Notes under the pieces: model-generated
Database searches by the model: none
What the model saw: the letters and a program-made list of their open reading frames with translations, nothing else
What the model was told of the DNA's origin: nothing
Program-made: the position numbers and the translations under genes
Part shown: positions 23,907 to 34,173 of the stretch, piece after piece
How the letters are laid out: each line of letters starts with the position of its first letter
How positions within the stretch are numbered: position 1 is the stretch's first letter
From: Acetobacter nitrogenifigens DSM 23921 = NBRC 105050
GTDB taxonomy: Bacteria > Pseudomonadota > Alphaproteobacteria > Acetobacterales > Acetobacteraceae
DNA length: 64,000 bases
Assembly: GCF_000429165.1 (NCBI RefSeq)
Contig: NZ_AUBI01000002.1
Coordinates: forward strand, 62,001-126,000
Direction of reading: 5' to 3'

Positions 23907-24321
23907 CGCCTCTACAGGCCAGCGTATGTCCGCGCATGGACACGCGCTGTCCCCTCTCTTTGATCTGCGCTCCCGAAAAGACGGTCGCTGGTCGCGGCGT
24001 TTCGCGTCAGGCGCACAGGGCTTATCCCTGACAGCCAATTAAGCGACATTTACAAAGCAGGCCCATTGCAGTCCGCGGACGCCCGGCGCAGACATTCACC
24101 ACATATACTGCGCGTCAGGCGCGCCACGGCGCATAGGTGAACGGTCGTAAGCCCGCCGCCAACTTCCCAAAGCGATAACCCGTTATTCTGAGTATGCGCC
24201 GTGAGCCGCGCGCACCAGAATCCCGACTTCGGCTGATGCAGGCCGGTGCGCATGCGTGGCGCCAGACGCCCCTCGCAGGATGAGACTGTCGCCCCAGGTT
24301 ACGTTGCTGCTCCCATTAATG
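23907..24321. other. intergenic region between fdxA and the cyo terminator, nothing recognised
   Basis: About 415 bases. Short frames exist on both strands, none with domain similarity or a convincing ribosome binding site. I looked for tRNA T-loops, tmRNA, SRP RNA and RNase P RNA hallmarks and saw none. It could hide an unannotated structured RNA. Confidence 0.45.
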
Positions 24322-24358
24322 AAAAAGGCCTCGCGCGTGAACCGCGCGAGGCCTTTTT
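24322..24358 (-). terminator. intrinsic terminator of the cyo operon
   Basis: A perfect 16-base stem AAAAAGGCCTCGCGCG / CGCGCGAGGCCTTTTT with a five-base loop, 45 bases beyond the cyoD stop. Symmetric A/T flanks make it bidirectional, so it can also stop any rightward transcript from fdxA. Confidence 0.92.
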
Positions 24359-24402
24359 AAAACCGGAAGCCGGCGACTGGAGGCCGCCGGCAGGAACCGG
24401 AA

Positions 24403-24735
24403 TTACCGCGACATCATGTGAGCCGAGGTATTCGTCATGATGAAGGCCGTACCCACGATGAAGATCGCGACGACCATCACCGTGAAGAGGAACACGTTGT
24501 TGTTCCACCGGTTCTCGGCCGTCGTGTTCATGTGCAGGAAGTAGATCAGGTGGACGACCACCTGAACCGCCGCCAGAACCGAGATCGCCGTCAGAGCGCC
24601 AGTCGGAGACAGGGCGCCGCTGGTGGCCACCATGAAGGCCGCGACCGTAAGAACGACCGCGAGAACGAACCCGATAACATATGAGCGCACGCTGCCGTGG
24701 CTCGCGTCGTCATGACCGCTGTGATGCGTGCTCAT
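24403..24735 (-). CDS. cyoD: cytochrome bo3/ba-type ubiquinol oxidase subunit IV
   Basis: 110 residues from the ATG at 24735 that overlaps the cyoC stop (ATGA). Three membrane segments (YVIGFVLAVVLTVAAFMVA, TAISVLAAVQVVVHLIYFLHM, NNVFLFTVMVVAIFIVGTAF) and the family blocks HGSVRSYVIGF and VQVVVHLIYFLHM identify CyoD, which assists assembly of the copper-haem site. Last gene of the operon, followed by a strong terminator. Confidence 0.95.
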   Translation of the reverse strand: MSTHHSGHDDASHGSVRSYVIGFVLAVVLTVAAFMVATSGALSPTGALTAISVLAAVQVVVHLIYFLHMNTTAENRWNNNVFLFTVMVVAIFIVGTAFIMTNTSAHMMSR

Positions 24736-25340
24736 CAGATCATGCTCCCCAGATAGACGAACGAGAACACGCAGATCCAGACGATGTCGAGGAAGTGCCA
24801 AAACAGGCTCAGCATGGTGAGCTTGTTCATCATCCGCTCCGAAATCTCCGTAACGCGCGAAAGCTGCACAACCAGCGTCACGATCCAGATCAGACCGCAG
24901 CTCACGTGCAGACCATGGGTCGAGACCAGCGTGAAGAAAGCGGACAGGAACGCGCTGCGATCCGGACCCGCGCCCTCGCCGATGAGATGTGCGAACTCGT
25001 TGATTTCAAGACCGACGAAGCCCAGGCCAAGCAGGAACGTGATGGCCAGCCACAGCTGAACGGATCTGATCGCGCCCTTGTGGGCGGCGATCATTCCGAA
25101 GCCGTAGGTGATGCTCGATACGAGCAGCAGCGCCGTCTCCATCGCAAGGCCGGAGATCTCGAAGAGCTCCTTCCCCGTCGGACCGCCAGCGTACTGGTTG
25201 CGGAAAGTCGCAAACACAGCAAACAGCGTGCCGAAGATGATGCAGTCGGTCATCAGATACACCCAGAACCCGAACACCGTCGGCGGAGCGTGGTGTTCGT
25301 GATCCGAATGCGCGTCGTGGAAAGTTGTATCGTGCGCCAT
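24735..25340 (-). CDS. cyoC: ubiquinol oxidase subunit III
   Basis: 201 residues with five membrane segments, the usual bacterial CyoC form. A His-rich start (FHDAHSDHEHHAP) is followed by GFWVYLMTDCIIFGTLFAVFA, the block LGLGFVGLEINEFAHLI and HGLHVSCGLIWIVTLVVQL. It stabilises the oxidase core at the cytoplasmic membrane. Its ATG overlaps the cyoB stop and its stop overlaps cyoD, so the operon is tightly coupled. Confidence 0.95.
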   Translation of the reverse strand: MAHDTTFHDAHSDHEHHAPPTVFGFWVYLMTDCIIFGTLFAVFATFRNQYAGGPTGKELFEISGLAMETALLLVSSITYGFGMIAAHKGAIRSVQLWLAITFLLGLGFVGLEINEFAHLIGEGAGPDRSAFLSAFFTLVSTHGLHVSCGLIWIVTLVVQLSRVTEISERMMNKLTMLSLFWHFLDIVWICVFSFVYLGSMI

Positions 25341-27331
25341 TACTCAGCCGCCTGTACCATGAGTTTGCGGGAGTGCTCGTTCTCGATCCGGGCGACTTCT
25401 TCAGCAGGGATGTAGTAGTCCACGTCCTGATTTGCGCTACGGATGATCACTGTCGCGAAAACTCCGATCAGCCCGATCGCAGCCAGCCACCAGATGTACC
25501 AGATAGCCGCGAAACCAAGCACCAGACTGAACGCGCCGACCATGAAGCCTGCGGCCGTGTTCTTGGGCATGTGGATCGGAGCATACGGGCCACCCGCGCC
25601 GCGCGTGTCGATGCCGTTTTCCTTGTCGTGCATGAACGCGTCCAGATCATGGACATGCGGCGTGATCGCAAAGTTGTAGATCGGCGGAGGCGAAGACGTC
25701 GACCACTCGAGCGAACGAGCGTTCCACGGATCGCCCGTGACGTCGACGTTCTGCGGCAAGTTGCGGTCGCGAATGGAGACGTAGAGCTGGATGACCTGAC
25801 AGGCGATGCCGCAGAACACCAGAACCGCGCCAACTTCGGCGATCAGCAGCCAGGGGTGCCAGGCCGGGTTGTCGTAGTGGTTCAGACGACGGGTCATGCC
25901 GTCGAAGCCCAGCACGTAGAGCGGCATGAACGCCACGTAGAAACCGACAAACCAGAACCAGAACGCGGCCTTGCCCCACGCTTCGTTGAGCTTGAAGCCC
26001 AGCGCTTTCGGGAACCAGTAGTTCATGCCGCAGACATACCCGAAATACACGCCGCCGATGATGACGTTGTGGAAATGGGCGATCAGGAACAGGGAGTTGT
26101 GAAGAACGAAGTCAGCTGCGGGAATCGCCATCATCACGCCGGTCATGCCGCCGATGGTGAAGGTGATCATGAAGCCGACGGCCCAGTACATGGTGGCGTG
26201 GAACTCCACGCGGCCCTTGTACATCGTGAACAGCCAGTTGAAGAGCTTAACGCCAGTCGGGATCGAGATGACCATCGTGGCGATGCCGAAGAACGCATTG
26301 ACGTCAGCGCCGGCGCCCATGGTGAAGAAGTGATGCAGCCAGACCAGGAACGACAGCACCATGATGGCGCAGGTCGCGTAGACCATGGTTGCGTAACCGA
26401 ACAGCGGTTTGCGGGAGAACGTGGGCACGACTTCCGAGAACACGCCGAAGGCGGGCAGGATCAGGATGTAAACTTCAGGATGGCCCCAGGTCCAGATAAG
26501 GCTGAGGTAGAGCATCTGATTTCCGCCACCATCATTGGTGAAGAAATGCATACCCAGGTAACGATCAAGACCAAGCATACCCAGAACGACTGTCAGAACC
26601 GGGAACGCGACCATGATCAGAACGCACGCGCAGAATGCGGTCCAGGTGAACACCGGAACCTTCATCCAGGTCATGCCCGGAGCGCGCATCTTGACGATGG
26701 TGACGAAGAAGTTGACGCCCGTCAGCAGCGTGCCGACGCCTGAAAGCTGAACCGCCCAGATATAGTAATCAACGCCGACGCCCGGACTGAACTGCGTCTC
26801 CGACAGAGGCGGATACGCCAGCCAGCCGCACTGCGAGAATTCGCCAATGAACAGCGAGATGTTGATCAGGATAAAGGCGATCGCCGTCATCCAGAAGCTC
26901 AGGTTGTTCAGGAACGGGAAGGCCACGTCGCGCGCGCCGATCTGCAGCGGCACCACGAGGTTGAACAGGCCCGTCATGAACGCCATCGCCAGGAAGAAGA
27001 TCATGATCGTCCCGTGCGCGGAGAAGATCTGATCGTAATGGTGAGGCGGTAGATAACCGGGATTTCCAGCATACGCGAGAGCGAGCTGGGTGCGCATCAT
27101 GATGGCGTCGGCGAAACCACGTGCAAGCGCGACGAGCGCGAGCACGATGTACATGACCGCAAGGCGTTTATGATCGACAGAGGTGAACCACTCTTTCCAG
27201 AGATAGCCCCATTTGCCGTAATAGGTGATGAGCGCGAGCACGGCGATGCCGATGACCGCGACGCCCGCAAATGTGCCTACAAGAATGGGCACATCCACGG
27301 GGATGTCCGCGAACGATAATCTCCCTAGCAT
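25340..27331 (-). CDS. cyoB: ubiquinol oxidase subunit I (haem-copper catalytic core)
   Basis: 663 residues, 15 membrane segments as in E. coli CyoB. Ligands are visible: [15 protein letters not shown] (low-spin haem His), [12 protein letters not shown] (CuB His and the Tyr-His cross-link), HHFFTMG (CuB His pair) and HFHNVIIGG (high-spin haem and second low-spin His). It reduces oxygen to water with ubiquinol and pumps protons. In acetic acid bacteria this oxidase takes electrons from periplasmic dehydrogenases such as AdhAB. The haem O farnesyltransferase gene cyoE is not adjacent. Confidence 0.97.
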   Translation of the reverse strand: MLGRLSFADIPVDVPILVGTFAGVAVIGIAVLALITYYGKWGYLWKEWFTSVDHKRLAVMYIVLALVALARGFADAIMMRTQLALAYAGNPGYLPPHHYDQIFSAHGTIMIFFLAMAFMTGLFNLVVPLQIGARDVAFPFLNNLSFWMTAIAFILINISLFIGEFSQCGWLAYPPLSETQFSPGVGVDYYIWAVQLSGVGTLLTGVNFFVTIVKMRAPGMTWMKVPVFTWTAFCACVLIMVAFPVLTVVLGMLGLDRYLGMHFFTNDGGGNQMLYLSLIWTWGHPEVYILILPAFGVFSEVVPTFSRKPLFGYATMVYATCAIMVLSFLVWLHHFFTMGAGADVNAFFGIATMVISIPTGVKLFNWLFTMYKGRVEFHATMYWAVGFMITFTIGGMTGVMMAIPAADFVLHNSLFLIAHFHNVIIGGVYFGYVCGMNYWFPKALGFKLNEAWGKAAFWFWFVGFYVAFMPLYVLGFDGMTRRLNHYDNPAWHPWLLIAEVGAVLVFCGIACQVIQLYVSIRDRNLPQNVDVTGDPWNARSLEWSTSSPPPIYNFAITPHVHDLDAFMHDKENGIDTRGAGGPYAPIHMPKNTAAGFMVGAFSLVLGFAAIWYIWWLAAIGLIGVFATVIIRSANQDVDYYIPAEEVARIENEHSRKLMVQAAE

Positions 27332-27336
27332 GAATC

Positions 27337-28260
27337 CTACTCCTTCATATTCATGTCGGACATCGCGGACTGCACGCGGATCATCTTGCCCGTGTTCTTG
27401 TCCATGACCATGCCGTTATTATATTTCGCGACGATGCCGTCGAAGAGGCTCGGCGCTACATGCGAATAGTATTTCACCGGATCGGCTTCGCTCGGAGCGG
27501 CCAGCTTTCCGTAGGTCTCGTTATCGAGCTGATCGGAAGAGGAACGCACCTTCTCAACCCATGAAGCGTACTGATCAGCCGGCATGGCGAGCGTACGGAA
27601 CTTCATGTCGGAGAACCCGCGACCGCTGTAGTTGGCGGACTCGCCAGCGTAATCGCCAGGCTCGGACGCCAGCAGATGCAGTTGCGTCTGCATGCCCGCC
27701 ATCGCGTAGATCATCGAACCAAGGCGCGGAATGAAGAACGAATTCATCACGGAATCGGAGGTGATGACGAAGTCCACCGGCGTGCCGACTGGGATCGCCA
27801 GCTGATTGACCGTCGCAATCCCCTCGTCGGGGTAGATGAACAGCCATTTCCAGTCGAGCGCGACAACTTCGACGTGCAGCGGCTTGGCGTTCGCTTCGTT
27901 GTCGAGCGGACGATAAGGGTCCAGCGAGTGGCAGGTCTGGTAGGTGATCACCGCCAGAAAAAGAATGATGATGCTGGGCACGCCCCAGATCACCACTTCA
28001 ATCTTGTTCGAATGGGACCACTTCGGGAGGTACTCGGCGCTCGTATTCGACGCCCTGTATTTCCATGCGAAGTAGCACGCCAAAATGATTGTCGGGACAA
28101 CCACAAGCAGCATGGCGACCGTTGATTCAACGATCAGAAACTTCAGCTGCTCTCCTACCGGGCCCTTGGGATCCAACACATCCAGGTTGCATCCCGCCAG
28201 CAGCAGCACTGAAGCCAGACCGCCCAGCCGGGCTGGCCCCTTCAGGTACCTATTTATCAT
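27337..28260 (-). CDS. cyoA: ubiquinol oxidase subunit II
   Basis: 307 residues from the ATG at 28260 (GAGGGG 7 bases upstream). A lipoprotein signal ends LLLAGC with the lipidated Cys24. Two membrane segments ([21 protein letters not shown] and [19 protein letters not shown]) precede a periplasmic cupredoxin domain that, like other quinol oxidases, lacks the CuA cysteine pair. The blocks [29 protein letters not shown] and [20 protein letters not shown] are typical CyoA. First gene of the operon; the promoter lies in the 500 bases upstream. Confidence 0.96.
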   Translation of the reverse strand: MINRYLKGPARLGGLASVLLLAGCNLDVLDPKGPVGEQLKFLIVESTVAMLLVVVPTIILACYFAWKYRASNTSAEYLPKWSHSNKIEVVIWGVPSIIILFLAVITYQTCHSLDPYRPLDNEANAKPLHVEVVALDWKWLFIYPDEGIATVNQLAIPVGTPVDFVITSDSVMNSFFIPRLGSMIYAMAGMQTQLHLLASEPGDYAGESANYSGRGFSDMKFRTLAMPADQYASWVEKVRSSSDQLDNETYGKLAAPSEADPVKYYSHVAPSLFDGIVAKYNNGMVMDKNTGKMIRVQSAMSDMNMKE

Positions 28261-28699
28261 CGTACGCCCCTCGGTTCTGACATACCTACAAGCCTTCAAA
28301 AAACAGACGCCGGGCCGCGACGCCGCAGTCCATCGTCTCGGACACAGAGTCCGCCCCAACAGGCGGATCGCATTGCCTTACGGCGAATCAATAATCCCTC
28401 AAGCTTGGCATCACAATCCGTCCAGCACGCGAGGAATTTCCACGCCTCCCCTTATCCGACCGAGATGGTTTACGGGACAAGTGTTCACGGATTATTTCAG
28501 TATATTTCAAATTCAGCGAAAATCCGGCTAGCGCAGCCAAAATCTAGGCTTTTTCTGGGCTGACGCTTTCACATGTTTGCCAACGTGGCGTCACCTCACG
28601 GCGAATAAGAGATATTTTAATGGCACCCAGACGCTTTACGCGACGCAGACACGCTAATTCGGCAGGCGTTTCGTCATCCGCGAGCCAAAATCCGGACAC
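28261..28699. other. upstream region of the cyo operon
   Basis: About 440 bases without a gene. It must carry the leftward cyo promoter and leader. An AT-rich section (about 28490-28530, GGATTATTTCAGTATATTTC) is the likeliest promoter core, but I cannot point to a confident -35/-10 pair or to a known FNR or ArcA site. Confidence 0.4.
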
Positions 28700-28729
28700 A
28701 AAAAAACCCGGGCGCCGAGGCGACCGGGT
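28700..28729 (-). terminator. intrinsic terminator of the Bax-inhibitor-1 gene
   Basis: Nested stem ACCCGG / CCGGGT with inner CGCC / GGCG, and an uninterrupted A-run on its left flank that becomes a U-run when read leftward. It lies about 30 bases past the stop at 28758. Confidence 0.85.
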
Positions 28730-28757
28730 CAGGCAGTTCGGGATTCGCAACGCGACT

Positions 28758-29522
28758 CTAGTTGTCGCTGGTGCTCCGGACCCCCATGAACTGAAGCAGA
28801 AACTGAAACAGGTTGATGAAGTTCAGGTAGAGGTTCAACGCGTCGTAAACGCTGCGCTTCGCCGCCTGCTCCGGACCTTCGTAATAGGCGAACTGCGGAT
28901 AGGTCACTTTGATGCGTTGCGTGTCGAACGCAGTCAGGCCGGTGAAGAGCAGCACTCCCACAACACTATATACAAAGTACACCGCCGGGCTGTGCAGGAA
29001 CATGTTGACGAGGCCCGCGATCACCAGACCAAACAGCCCCATCATGAAGAACGATTGAAACCGCATCAGATTGGCGTTCGTCGAATACGCCCATAGAGAC
29101 GTCGCGCCGAACGTGATCGCCGTCACCAGAAACACACGGGTTACGGACACGCCGGTGTAAACGAGAAAGATGTTCGAAAGGCTCGCGCCCATCACGGCGC
29201 AGAACAGCCAGAACAGCGTCTGCACAGCCTGCCTTGAGAGGCGGTTGACCCCGAAAGACATGACCAACACGAAGCCGAGCGGCGCGATCATCGCCAGCAA
29301 CCCGAGACCGGTCGGGTGAATCGAGTAATCTTCGGCGCGGCGGAAGAAAAGGGCCTGCGCGCTCGTATTGGCGATCCCGTAGGCGACCAGAGCCGTCAAA
29401 AGAAGCCCCGACGCCATCCAGTTGTAAACGCGAAGCATATAAGCGCGCAGACCGGCGTCTACGACGGCGGATTGCACCCCTGCCGCAGATGGCGACGAAC
29501 GAAAGTCGCGAGTGAACGACAT
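28758..29522 (-). CDS. Bax inhibitor-1/YccA-family membrane protein
   Basis: 254 residues with seven membrane segments. Family blocks are RVYNWMASGLLLTALVAYGIA, YTGVSVTRVFLVTAITFGATS and the closing LTAFDTQRIKVTY (the conserved Asp of the di-aspartyl pH/calcium sensor), followed by ALNLYLNFINLFQFLLQFMG. Bacterial members act as calcium-leak channels or as modulators of membrane proteolysis (YccA with FtsH). Monocistronic, with its own terminator. Confidence 0.92.
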   Translation of the reverse strand: MSFTRDFRSSPSAAGVQSAVVDAGLRAYMLRVYNWMASGLLLTALVAYGIANTSAQALFFRRAEDYSIHPTGLGLLAMIAPLGFVLVMSFGVNRLSRQAVQTLFWLFCAVMGASLSNIFLVYTGVSVTRVFLVTAITFGATSLWAYSTNANLMRFQSFFMMGLFGLVIAGLVNMFLHSPAVYFVYSVVGVLLFTGLTAFDTQRIKVTYPQFAYYEGPEQAAKRSVYDALNLYLNFINLFQFLLQFMGVRSTSDN

Positions 29523-30105
29523 AATTACCTCTCTCCCTTCCGGCCAGGCCGGACGACAACTGAATATATTTGGCGACAGGTCGCCAATTCAAGTCCTGCC
29601 TTAATTAGCAGACACTCGCAGGCGAGCCATAATTAAAGGTGAGTCATCCCCTCCCCAAGTTCCGGCGCCATTCGGCAGGAATCGCCGCAACGTATGCGCG
29701 ACAGAGTCCTGCGCATGATGAGACCTCCCCTCTGGACATCTCGACGCCTCTGCCGACTGCTCCCACGCGTCGCCGGGAGGATAGCAGAACGGTCACCTTT
29801 CCGTGAGCAGCTCTCCCAAGGCCGCAGCGACGAAGAGATGCAGGCGGAGCAACCGGCCGCATGCCACCGCCCCCAAATTGATGTTCCGTAAGGGCGGATA
29901 CCGCCCGGAACAGCGAGGGCGCGACTCACCTATTTCCCTACATTACGCGAAATAACGCCACATATGCCGCAGTTCGCCGGAAGAGGCGCGCCCATTCACG
30001 CAAGATCCGATGTTGTGAAAAAACGATCATCAGGGTGGCTTACGAGCCTGTCCGTCTGACCAAACGTCCTGCGATGCTCACTCTTTACGCATAAGCGTAC
30101 CCAAA
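29523..30105. other. long upstream region between the Bax-inhibitor-1 gene and adhA
   Basis: About 580 bases. The first 120 are AT-rich and should contain the promoter of the leftward membrane-protein gene. A compact nested hairpin at 29883-29911 (GTTCC / GGAAC outside, GGGCGG / CCGCCC inside with an ATA loop) is the only marked structure; it has no U-run. No gene or known RNA was recognised. The length suggests elaborate control of adhA. Confidence 0.45.
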
Positions 30106-30134
30106 GATGACACGATTGACATGATCACGTCATC
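30106..30134 (+). promoter_or_regulatory. candidate adhA promoter element with flanking inverted repeat
   Basis: A perfect -35 hexamer TTGACA (30116-30121) is bracketed by an inverted repeat GATGAC (30106-30111) / GTCATC (30129-30134). No strong -10 sits at 17 bases. The arrangement, about 85-110 bases before the adhA ATG, could be an operator over the promoter. Visual evidence only. Confidence 0.35.
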
Positions 30135-30216
30135 TAGGCTGACTGCCGCGAACACCAAATTCGCACTGCTTTCGCGGCTTTGGCCCAAATCGATGATCTG
30201 TCGAGGACGATACAAT

Positions 30217-32448
30217 ATGATTCGCCCTTTCTCCTCCCGGAGGAGCCCGCTGCTCGGCGTGCTCGCCGCAGGCACCTTTCTTGCCGCGGCTTTCTGCAAC
30301 CCCGTAGCGTCGGCCCGCGCCGATGATGGACAAGGCGCCACCGGCGAAGCCATCATCCACGCCGACGACCACCCGGAAAACTGGCTGACCTACGGTCGCA
30401 CCTATTCCGAGCAGCGCTACAGCCCGCTGGATCAGATCAACCGCTCCAACGTCGGCGACCTGAAGCTGGCGTGGTTCTACGATCTCGACACCAACCGCGG
30501 TCAGGAAGGCACGCCCCTCGTCGTCGATGGCGTCCTCTACGCGACCACCAACTGGTCCAAGATCAAGGCCCTGAAGGCCGACACTGGACAACTGCTGTGG
30601 GATTACGACCCCAAGGTTCCGGGCAACGTCGCCGACCGCGGCTGCTGCGACACCGTCAACCGCGGCCTCGCCTACTGGAACGGCAAAGTCTATTTCGGCA
30701 CGTTCGACGGACGCCTGATTGCGCTCGACGCCAAGACCGGCAAGCTGGTCTGGAGCACGTATACGATTCCCAAGGACGCCTCCCTCGGGCAGCAGCGCTC
30801 CTACACCGTTGACGGCGCCCCGCGCATCGCCAAGGGCCGCGTTCTGATCGGCAATGGCGGCGCGGAATTCGGCGCACGCGGCTTCATCTCGGCCTTCGAC
30901 GCCGAGACCGGCAAGCTCGACTGGCGCTTCTACACAGTGCCGAACAACAAGAACGAGCCGGACCACGCGGCGTCTGACAGCGTTCTGATGAACAAGGCCT
31001 ACAAGACCTGGAGCCCGACGGGCGCCTGGACGAAGCAGGGCGGCGGCGGCACCGTGTGGGATTCGCTGGTGTATGACCCCGTGACCGATCTGGTCTACAT
31101 CGCGGTCGGCAACGGATCTCCCTGGAACTACAAGTACCGCACCGACGGCAAGGGCAACAACCTGTTCCTCGGCAGCATAGTCGCGGTCAAGCCTGAGACC
31201 GGCGAGTACGTCTGGCACTTCCAGGAAACCCCGATGGACCAGTGGGATTACACCTCGGTCCAGCAGATCATGACCCTCGATCTGCCGATCAACGGCGAAA
31301 CCCGCCACGTGATCGTCCATGCTCCGAAGAACGGCTTCTTCTACGTCATCGACGCGAAGACCGGCCAGTTCATCTCGGGCAACAACTACGTCTACCAGAA
31401 CTGGGCGCTCGGCCTGGATCCGAAGACCGGTCGTCCGATCTACAACCCGGACGCCCTGTGGACGCTGAACGGCAAGGAATGGTACGCCATCCCGGGCGAT
31501 CTCGGCGGCCACAACTTCGCAGCCATGGCCTACAGCCCGAAGACCAACCTGGTCTACATCCCGGCGCAGCAGGTTCCGTTCCTCTACAAGAGCCAGGTTG
31601 GCGGTTTCAAGGCGCACCCGGACTCCTGGAACCTCGGCATCGACATGGGCAAGGCCGGCCTCCCGGACACCCCCGAAGCCAAAGCGGCGTTCATCAAGGA
31701 TCTGAAGGGCTGGATCGTGGCCTGGGATCCGGTGAAGCAGCAGGCGGCATGGAAGATCGACCACAAGGGTCCATGGAACGGCGGCATCGTGGCCACCGGC
31801 GGCGACCTGCTCTTCCAGGGCCTCGCGAATGGCGAATTCCACGCCTACGACGCGACCAACGGTCAGGATCTGTTCCACTTCGACGCACAGAGCGGCATCA
31901 TCGCGCCGCCGGTGACCTACCTCGCCAACGGAAAGCAGTATGTCGCGGTTGAAGTGGGCTGGGGCGGAATCTACCCGTTCTTCCTCGGGGGCGTCGCCCG
32001 CACCTCGGGCTGGACGGTCAACCACTCCCGCGTCGTCGCCTTCTCGCTCGACGGCAAGGCGAAGCTGCCTCCGCAGAACGACATGGGCTTCCTGCCCGTG
32101 AAGCCGCCTGAGAAGTATGACGAGAAGGTCACGGACAAGGGCTACTTCGAGTACCAGACCTATTGCGCCGCCTGCCATGGCGACAACGCAGAGGGCGCTG
32201 GCGTTCTGCCGGATCTGCGCTGGTCGGGCGCAATCCGTCACAAGGACGGTTTCTACAACGTCGTCGGCCGCGGCGCGCTGACCGCCTACGGCATGGACCG
32301 CTTCGACGCTTCGATGTCCCCGGATCAGATCGAGAGCATCCGTCAGTTCATCATCAAGCGCGGCAACGACACGTATCAGCGCGAAGTCGACGCCCGTAAA
32401 AACGACAAGACGATCCCCGATGCCGCGTCACTGGGCATAACCCAGTGA
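30217..32448 (+). CDS. adhA: PQQ-dependent alcohol dehydrogenase, quinohaemoprotein subunit I
   Basis: 743 residues from the ATG at 30217 (GAGGA ribosome binding site); a signal peptide is cleaved near ASARA (residue 35). An eight-bladed PQQ propeller is followed by a C-terminal cytochrome c domain with CAACH near residue 650. The adjacent-cysteine disulfide that covers PQQ is Cys143-Cys144 in DRGCCDTVNRG. Tryptophan-docking-type repeats (TGKLVWS, TGKLDWRFY, TGEYVWHF) mark the blades. The enzyme oxidises ethanol to acetaldehyde on the periplasmic face and passes electrons through AdhB to ubiquinone. Directly followed by adhB, the usual acetic-acid-bacterial layout. The third subunit, adhS, is elsewhere, as usual. 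Confidence 0.97.
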   Translation: MIRPFSSRRSPLLGVLAAGTFLAAAFCNPVASARADDGQGATGEAIIHADDHPENWLTYGRTYSEQRYSPLDQINRSNVGDLKLAWFYDLDTNRGQEGTPLVVDGVLYATTNWSKIKALKADTGQLLWDYDPKVPGNVADRGCCDTVNRGLAYWNGKVYFGTFDGRLIALDAKTGKLVWSTYTIPKDASLGQQRSYTVDGAPRIAKGRVLIGNGGAEFGARGFISAFDAETGKLDWRFYTVPNNKNEPDHAASDSVLMNKAYKTWSPTGAWTKQGGGGTVWDSLVYDPVTDLVYIAVGNGSPWNYKYRTDGKGNNLFLGSIVAVKPETGEYVWHFQETPMDQWDYTSVQQIMTLDLPINGETRHVIVHAPKNGFFYVIDAKTGQFISGNNYVYQNWALGLDPKTGRPIYNPDALWTLNGKEWYAIPGDLGGHNFAAMAYSPKTNLVYIPAQQVPFLYKSQVGGFKAHPDSWNLGIDMGKAGLPDTPEAKAAFIKDLKGWIVAWDPVKQQAAWKIDHKGPWNGGIVATGGDLLFQGLANGEFHAYDATNGQDLFHFDAQSGIIAPPVTYLANGKQYVAVEVGWGGIYPFFLGGVARTSGWTVNHSRVVAFSLDGKAKLPPQNDMGFLPVKPPEKYDEKVTDKGYFEYQTYCAACHGDNAEGAGVLPDLRWSGAIRHKDGFYNVVGRGALTAYGMDRFDASMSPDQIESIRQFIIKRGNDTYQREVDARKNDKTIPDAASLGITQ

Positions 32449-32506
32449 CCTGCCACTTCCCGATGATGACCTCATTCGACAAAACAGCGACGCGGTGGTG
32501 ATAGCG

Positions 32507-33934
32507 ATGATTAAGGGATTTAAGGCCGCGCTCAGCGCGGCGGTGGTCGGACTTCTGGCAGGAACGGCGCTCGACGCCGCCCCGGCCGTCGCGCAGACCG
32601 CCGACAGCGATCTGGTCGCCAAGGGCGCCTATGTCGCCCGTCTGGGCGACTGCGTGGCCTGTCATACGGGCCTACACGGCAGCGTTTACGCTGGCGGACT
32701 TGAGATCAAGACGCCGATCGGCGCGATCTATTCGACCAATATTACGCCAGACCCGACGGTCGGAATCGGCACTTACACGCTGCAGGACTTCGACAACGCT
32801 GTCCGTCGCGGCGTGCGCAAGGACGGATCGCCACTGTATCCGGCCATGCCGTATCCTTCATTCGCCAGAATGACGGATGACGACATCAAGGCGCTGTACG
32901 CCTACTTCATGCACGGCGTGAAGCCGGTCGCGCAGCAGAACCGTCCGGTCGACATCACTTGGCCGCTGTCGATGCGCTGGCCGCTCGGCATCTGGGCGAA
33001 GCTCTTCGCTCCGGCGCCGAAGGCGTTCACGCCTGCTCCGGGCACCGACCCGGTCATCGCGCGCGGCGAATACATCGTAACCGGCCCCGGCCATTGCGGC
33101 GCGTGCCATACGCCCCGTGGTTTCTCCATGCAGGAGAAGGCTTACGACGCAACCGGCGGCGCGGACTTCCTCGCCGGCGGCGCTCCGATCGACAACTGGA
33201 TCGCCCCCAGCCTGCGCAACGACCCGGTTCTGGGTCTCGGTCGCTGGTCTGAAGACGATCTGGTGCAGTTCCTGCGTTCGGGCCGCATCGACCACTCCGC
33301 CGTCTTTGGCGGCATGGCTGACGTCGTCGCCTGGAGTTCGCAGTATTTCACTGACGACGATCTGAAGGCGATCGCGAAGTATCTGAAGAGCCTGCCGCCG
33401 GTTCCGCCTGCGCGTGGCGACTACACCTACGACGCGTCAACCGCTCAGATGCTCGATTCCGGCAAGACTGCTGGCGTCCCTGGCGCAGATATCTATCTGA
33501 ACCAGTGCGCGATCTGTCACCGGAATGATGGCGGCGGCGTCGCCCGCATGTTCCCGCCGCTGGCCGGAAACCCAGTCGTCGTGACCGACAATCCGACGTC
33601 TCTGGCTCATGTCGTCGTGTCTGGCGGCGTACTGCCTCCGACCAACTGGGCGCCGTCGGCAGTCGCGATGCCTGGCTACCAGAAGATCCTCAACGACCAG
33701 CAGATTGCTGACGTTGTGAACTTCATCCGTGGCGCATGGGGCAATAAGGCTCCGGCCAACGTCACCGCTGCGGACATCCAGAAGCTTCGGACCAAGGGCA
33801 CGCCGATCAGCGCTCGCGCCTGGGACGCAGGAACATCGACGAACTCGACATGGGGCTTCTTCGCGCCGCAGCCTTACGGAGCGGGATGGACCTTCTCTCC
33901 GTCGACCCACACCGGCGTCGACGCCGCCCAGTAA
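32507..33934 (+). CDS. adhB: alcohol dehydrogenase cytochrome c subunit II (trihaem)
   Basis: 475 residues from the ATG at 32507; GTG codons at 32495 and 32498 are in frame but the ATG is preferred. Signal peptide cleavage after AVAQ (about residue 30). Three haem motifs: CVACH (49-53), CGACH in PGHCGACHTPRG, and CAICH in YLNQCAICHRND. The protein anchors AdhA at the membrane and carries electrons to ubiquinone. The C-terminal AWDAGTSTNSTWGFFAPQPYG is typical of AdhB. A two-hairpin terminator follows. Together with cyoABCD this gives the short ethanol-oxidising respiratory chain. Confidence 0.97.
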   Translation: MIKGFKAALSAAVVGLLAGTALDAAPAVAQTADSDLVAKGAYVARLGDCVACHTGLHGSVYAGGLEIKTPIGAIYSTNITPDPTVGIGTYTLQDFDNAVRRGVRKDGSPLYPAMPYPSFARMTDDDIKALYAYFMHGVKPVAQQNRPVDITWPLSMRWPLGIWAKLFAPAPKAFTPAPGTDPVIARGEYIVTGPGHCGACHTPRGFSMQEKAYDATGGADFLAGGAPIDNWIAPSLRNDPVLGLGRWSEDDLVQFLRSGRIDHSAVFGGMADVVAWSSQYFTDDDLKAIAKYLKSLPPVPPARGDYTYDASTAQMLDSGKTAGVPGADIYLNQCAICHRNDGGGVARMFPPLAGNPVVVTDNPTSLAHVVVSGGVLPPTNWAPSAVAMPGYQKILNDQQIADVVNFIRGAWGNKAPANVTAADIQKLRTKGTPISARAWDAGTSTNSTWGFFAPQPYGAGWTFSPSTHTGVDAAQ

Positions 33935-33973
33935 GTCTGGACCGGATATGTTCCCGCTTCAGCGGGAACCATC

Positions 33974-34005
33974 AAAGGCCACGGAGCAATCCGTGGCCTT
34001 TTTTG
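33974..34005 (+). terminator. intrinsic terminator of adhAB
   Basis: Perfect 11-base stem AAAGGCCACGG / CCGTGGCCTTT with a six-base loop and a TTTTTT run, 40 bases after the adhB stop. A second hairpin (GTTCCCGCT / AGCGGGAAC) precedes it at 33950-33969. Confidence 0.93.
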
Positions 34006-34173
34006 TTGATAAACGCCATTCGCTGACGGCCGGTTTTACGTTGGCCGCCCAGCAGATCATCCTGCCTGCCCGATGTAGCCCACAGTCACTGCGACCTTTA
34101 AAAATCTGATGTCTCCGCTTACCATTATGTAATCATTGAGGAAAACATTCGTGTCGTCGGAATGGAGACGCGT

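Noticed and set aside
23907..24321. Possible structured RNA (6S, SRP, tmRNA or RNase P) in the fdxA-cyo gap
   Set aside because: No signature sequence of these RNAs was seen, so nothing is called.
25325..26743. A 472-codon rightward frame
   Set aside because: Antisense to cyoB; Asp/Glu/His/Arg-rich composition typical of reverse-strand reading.
30130..32241. A 703-codon leftward frame
   Set aside because: Exactly antisense to adhA, with low-complexity Val/Arg/Asp composition and no motif.
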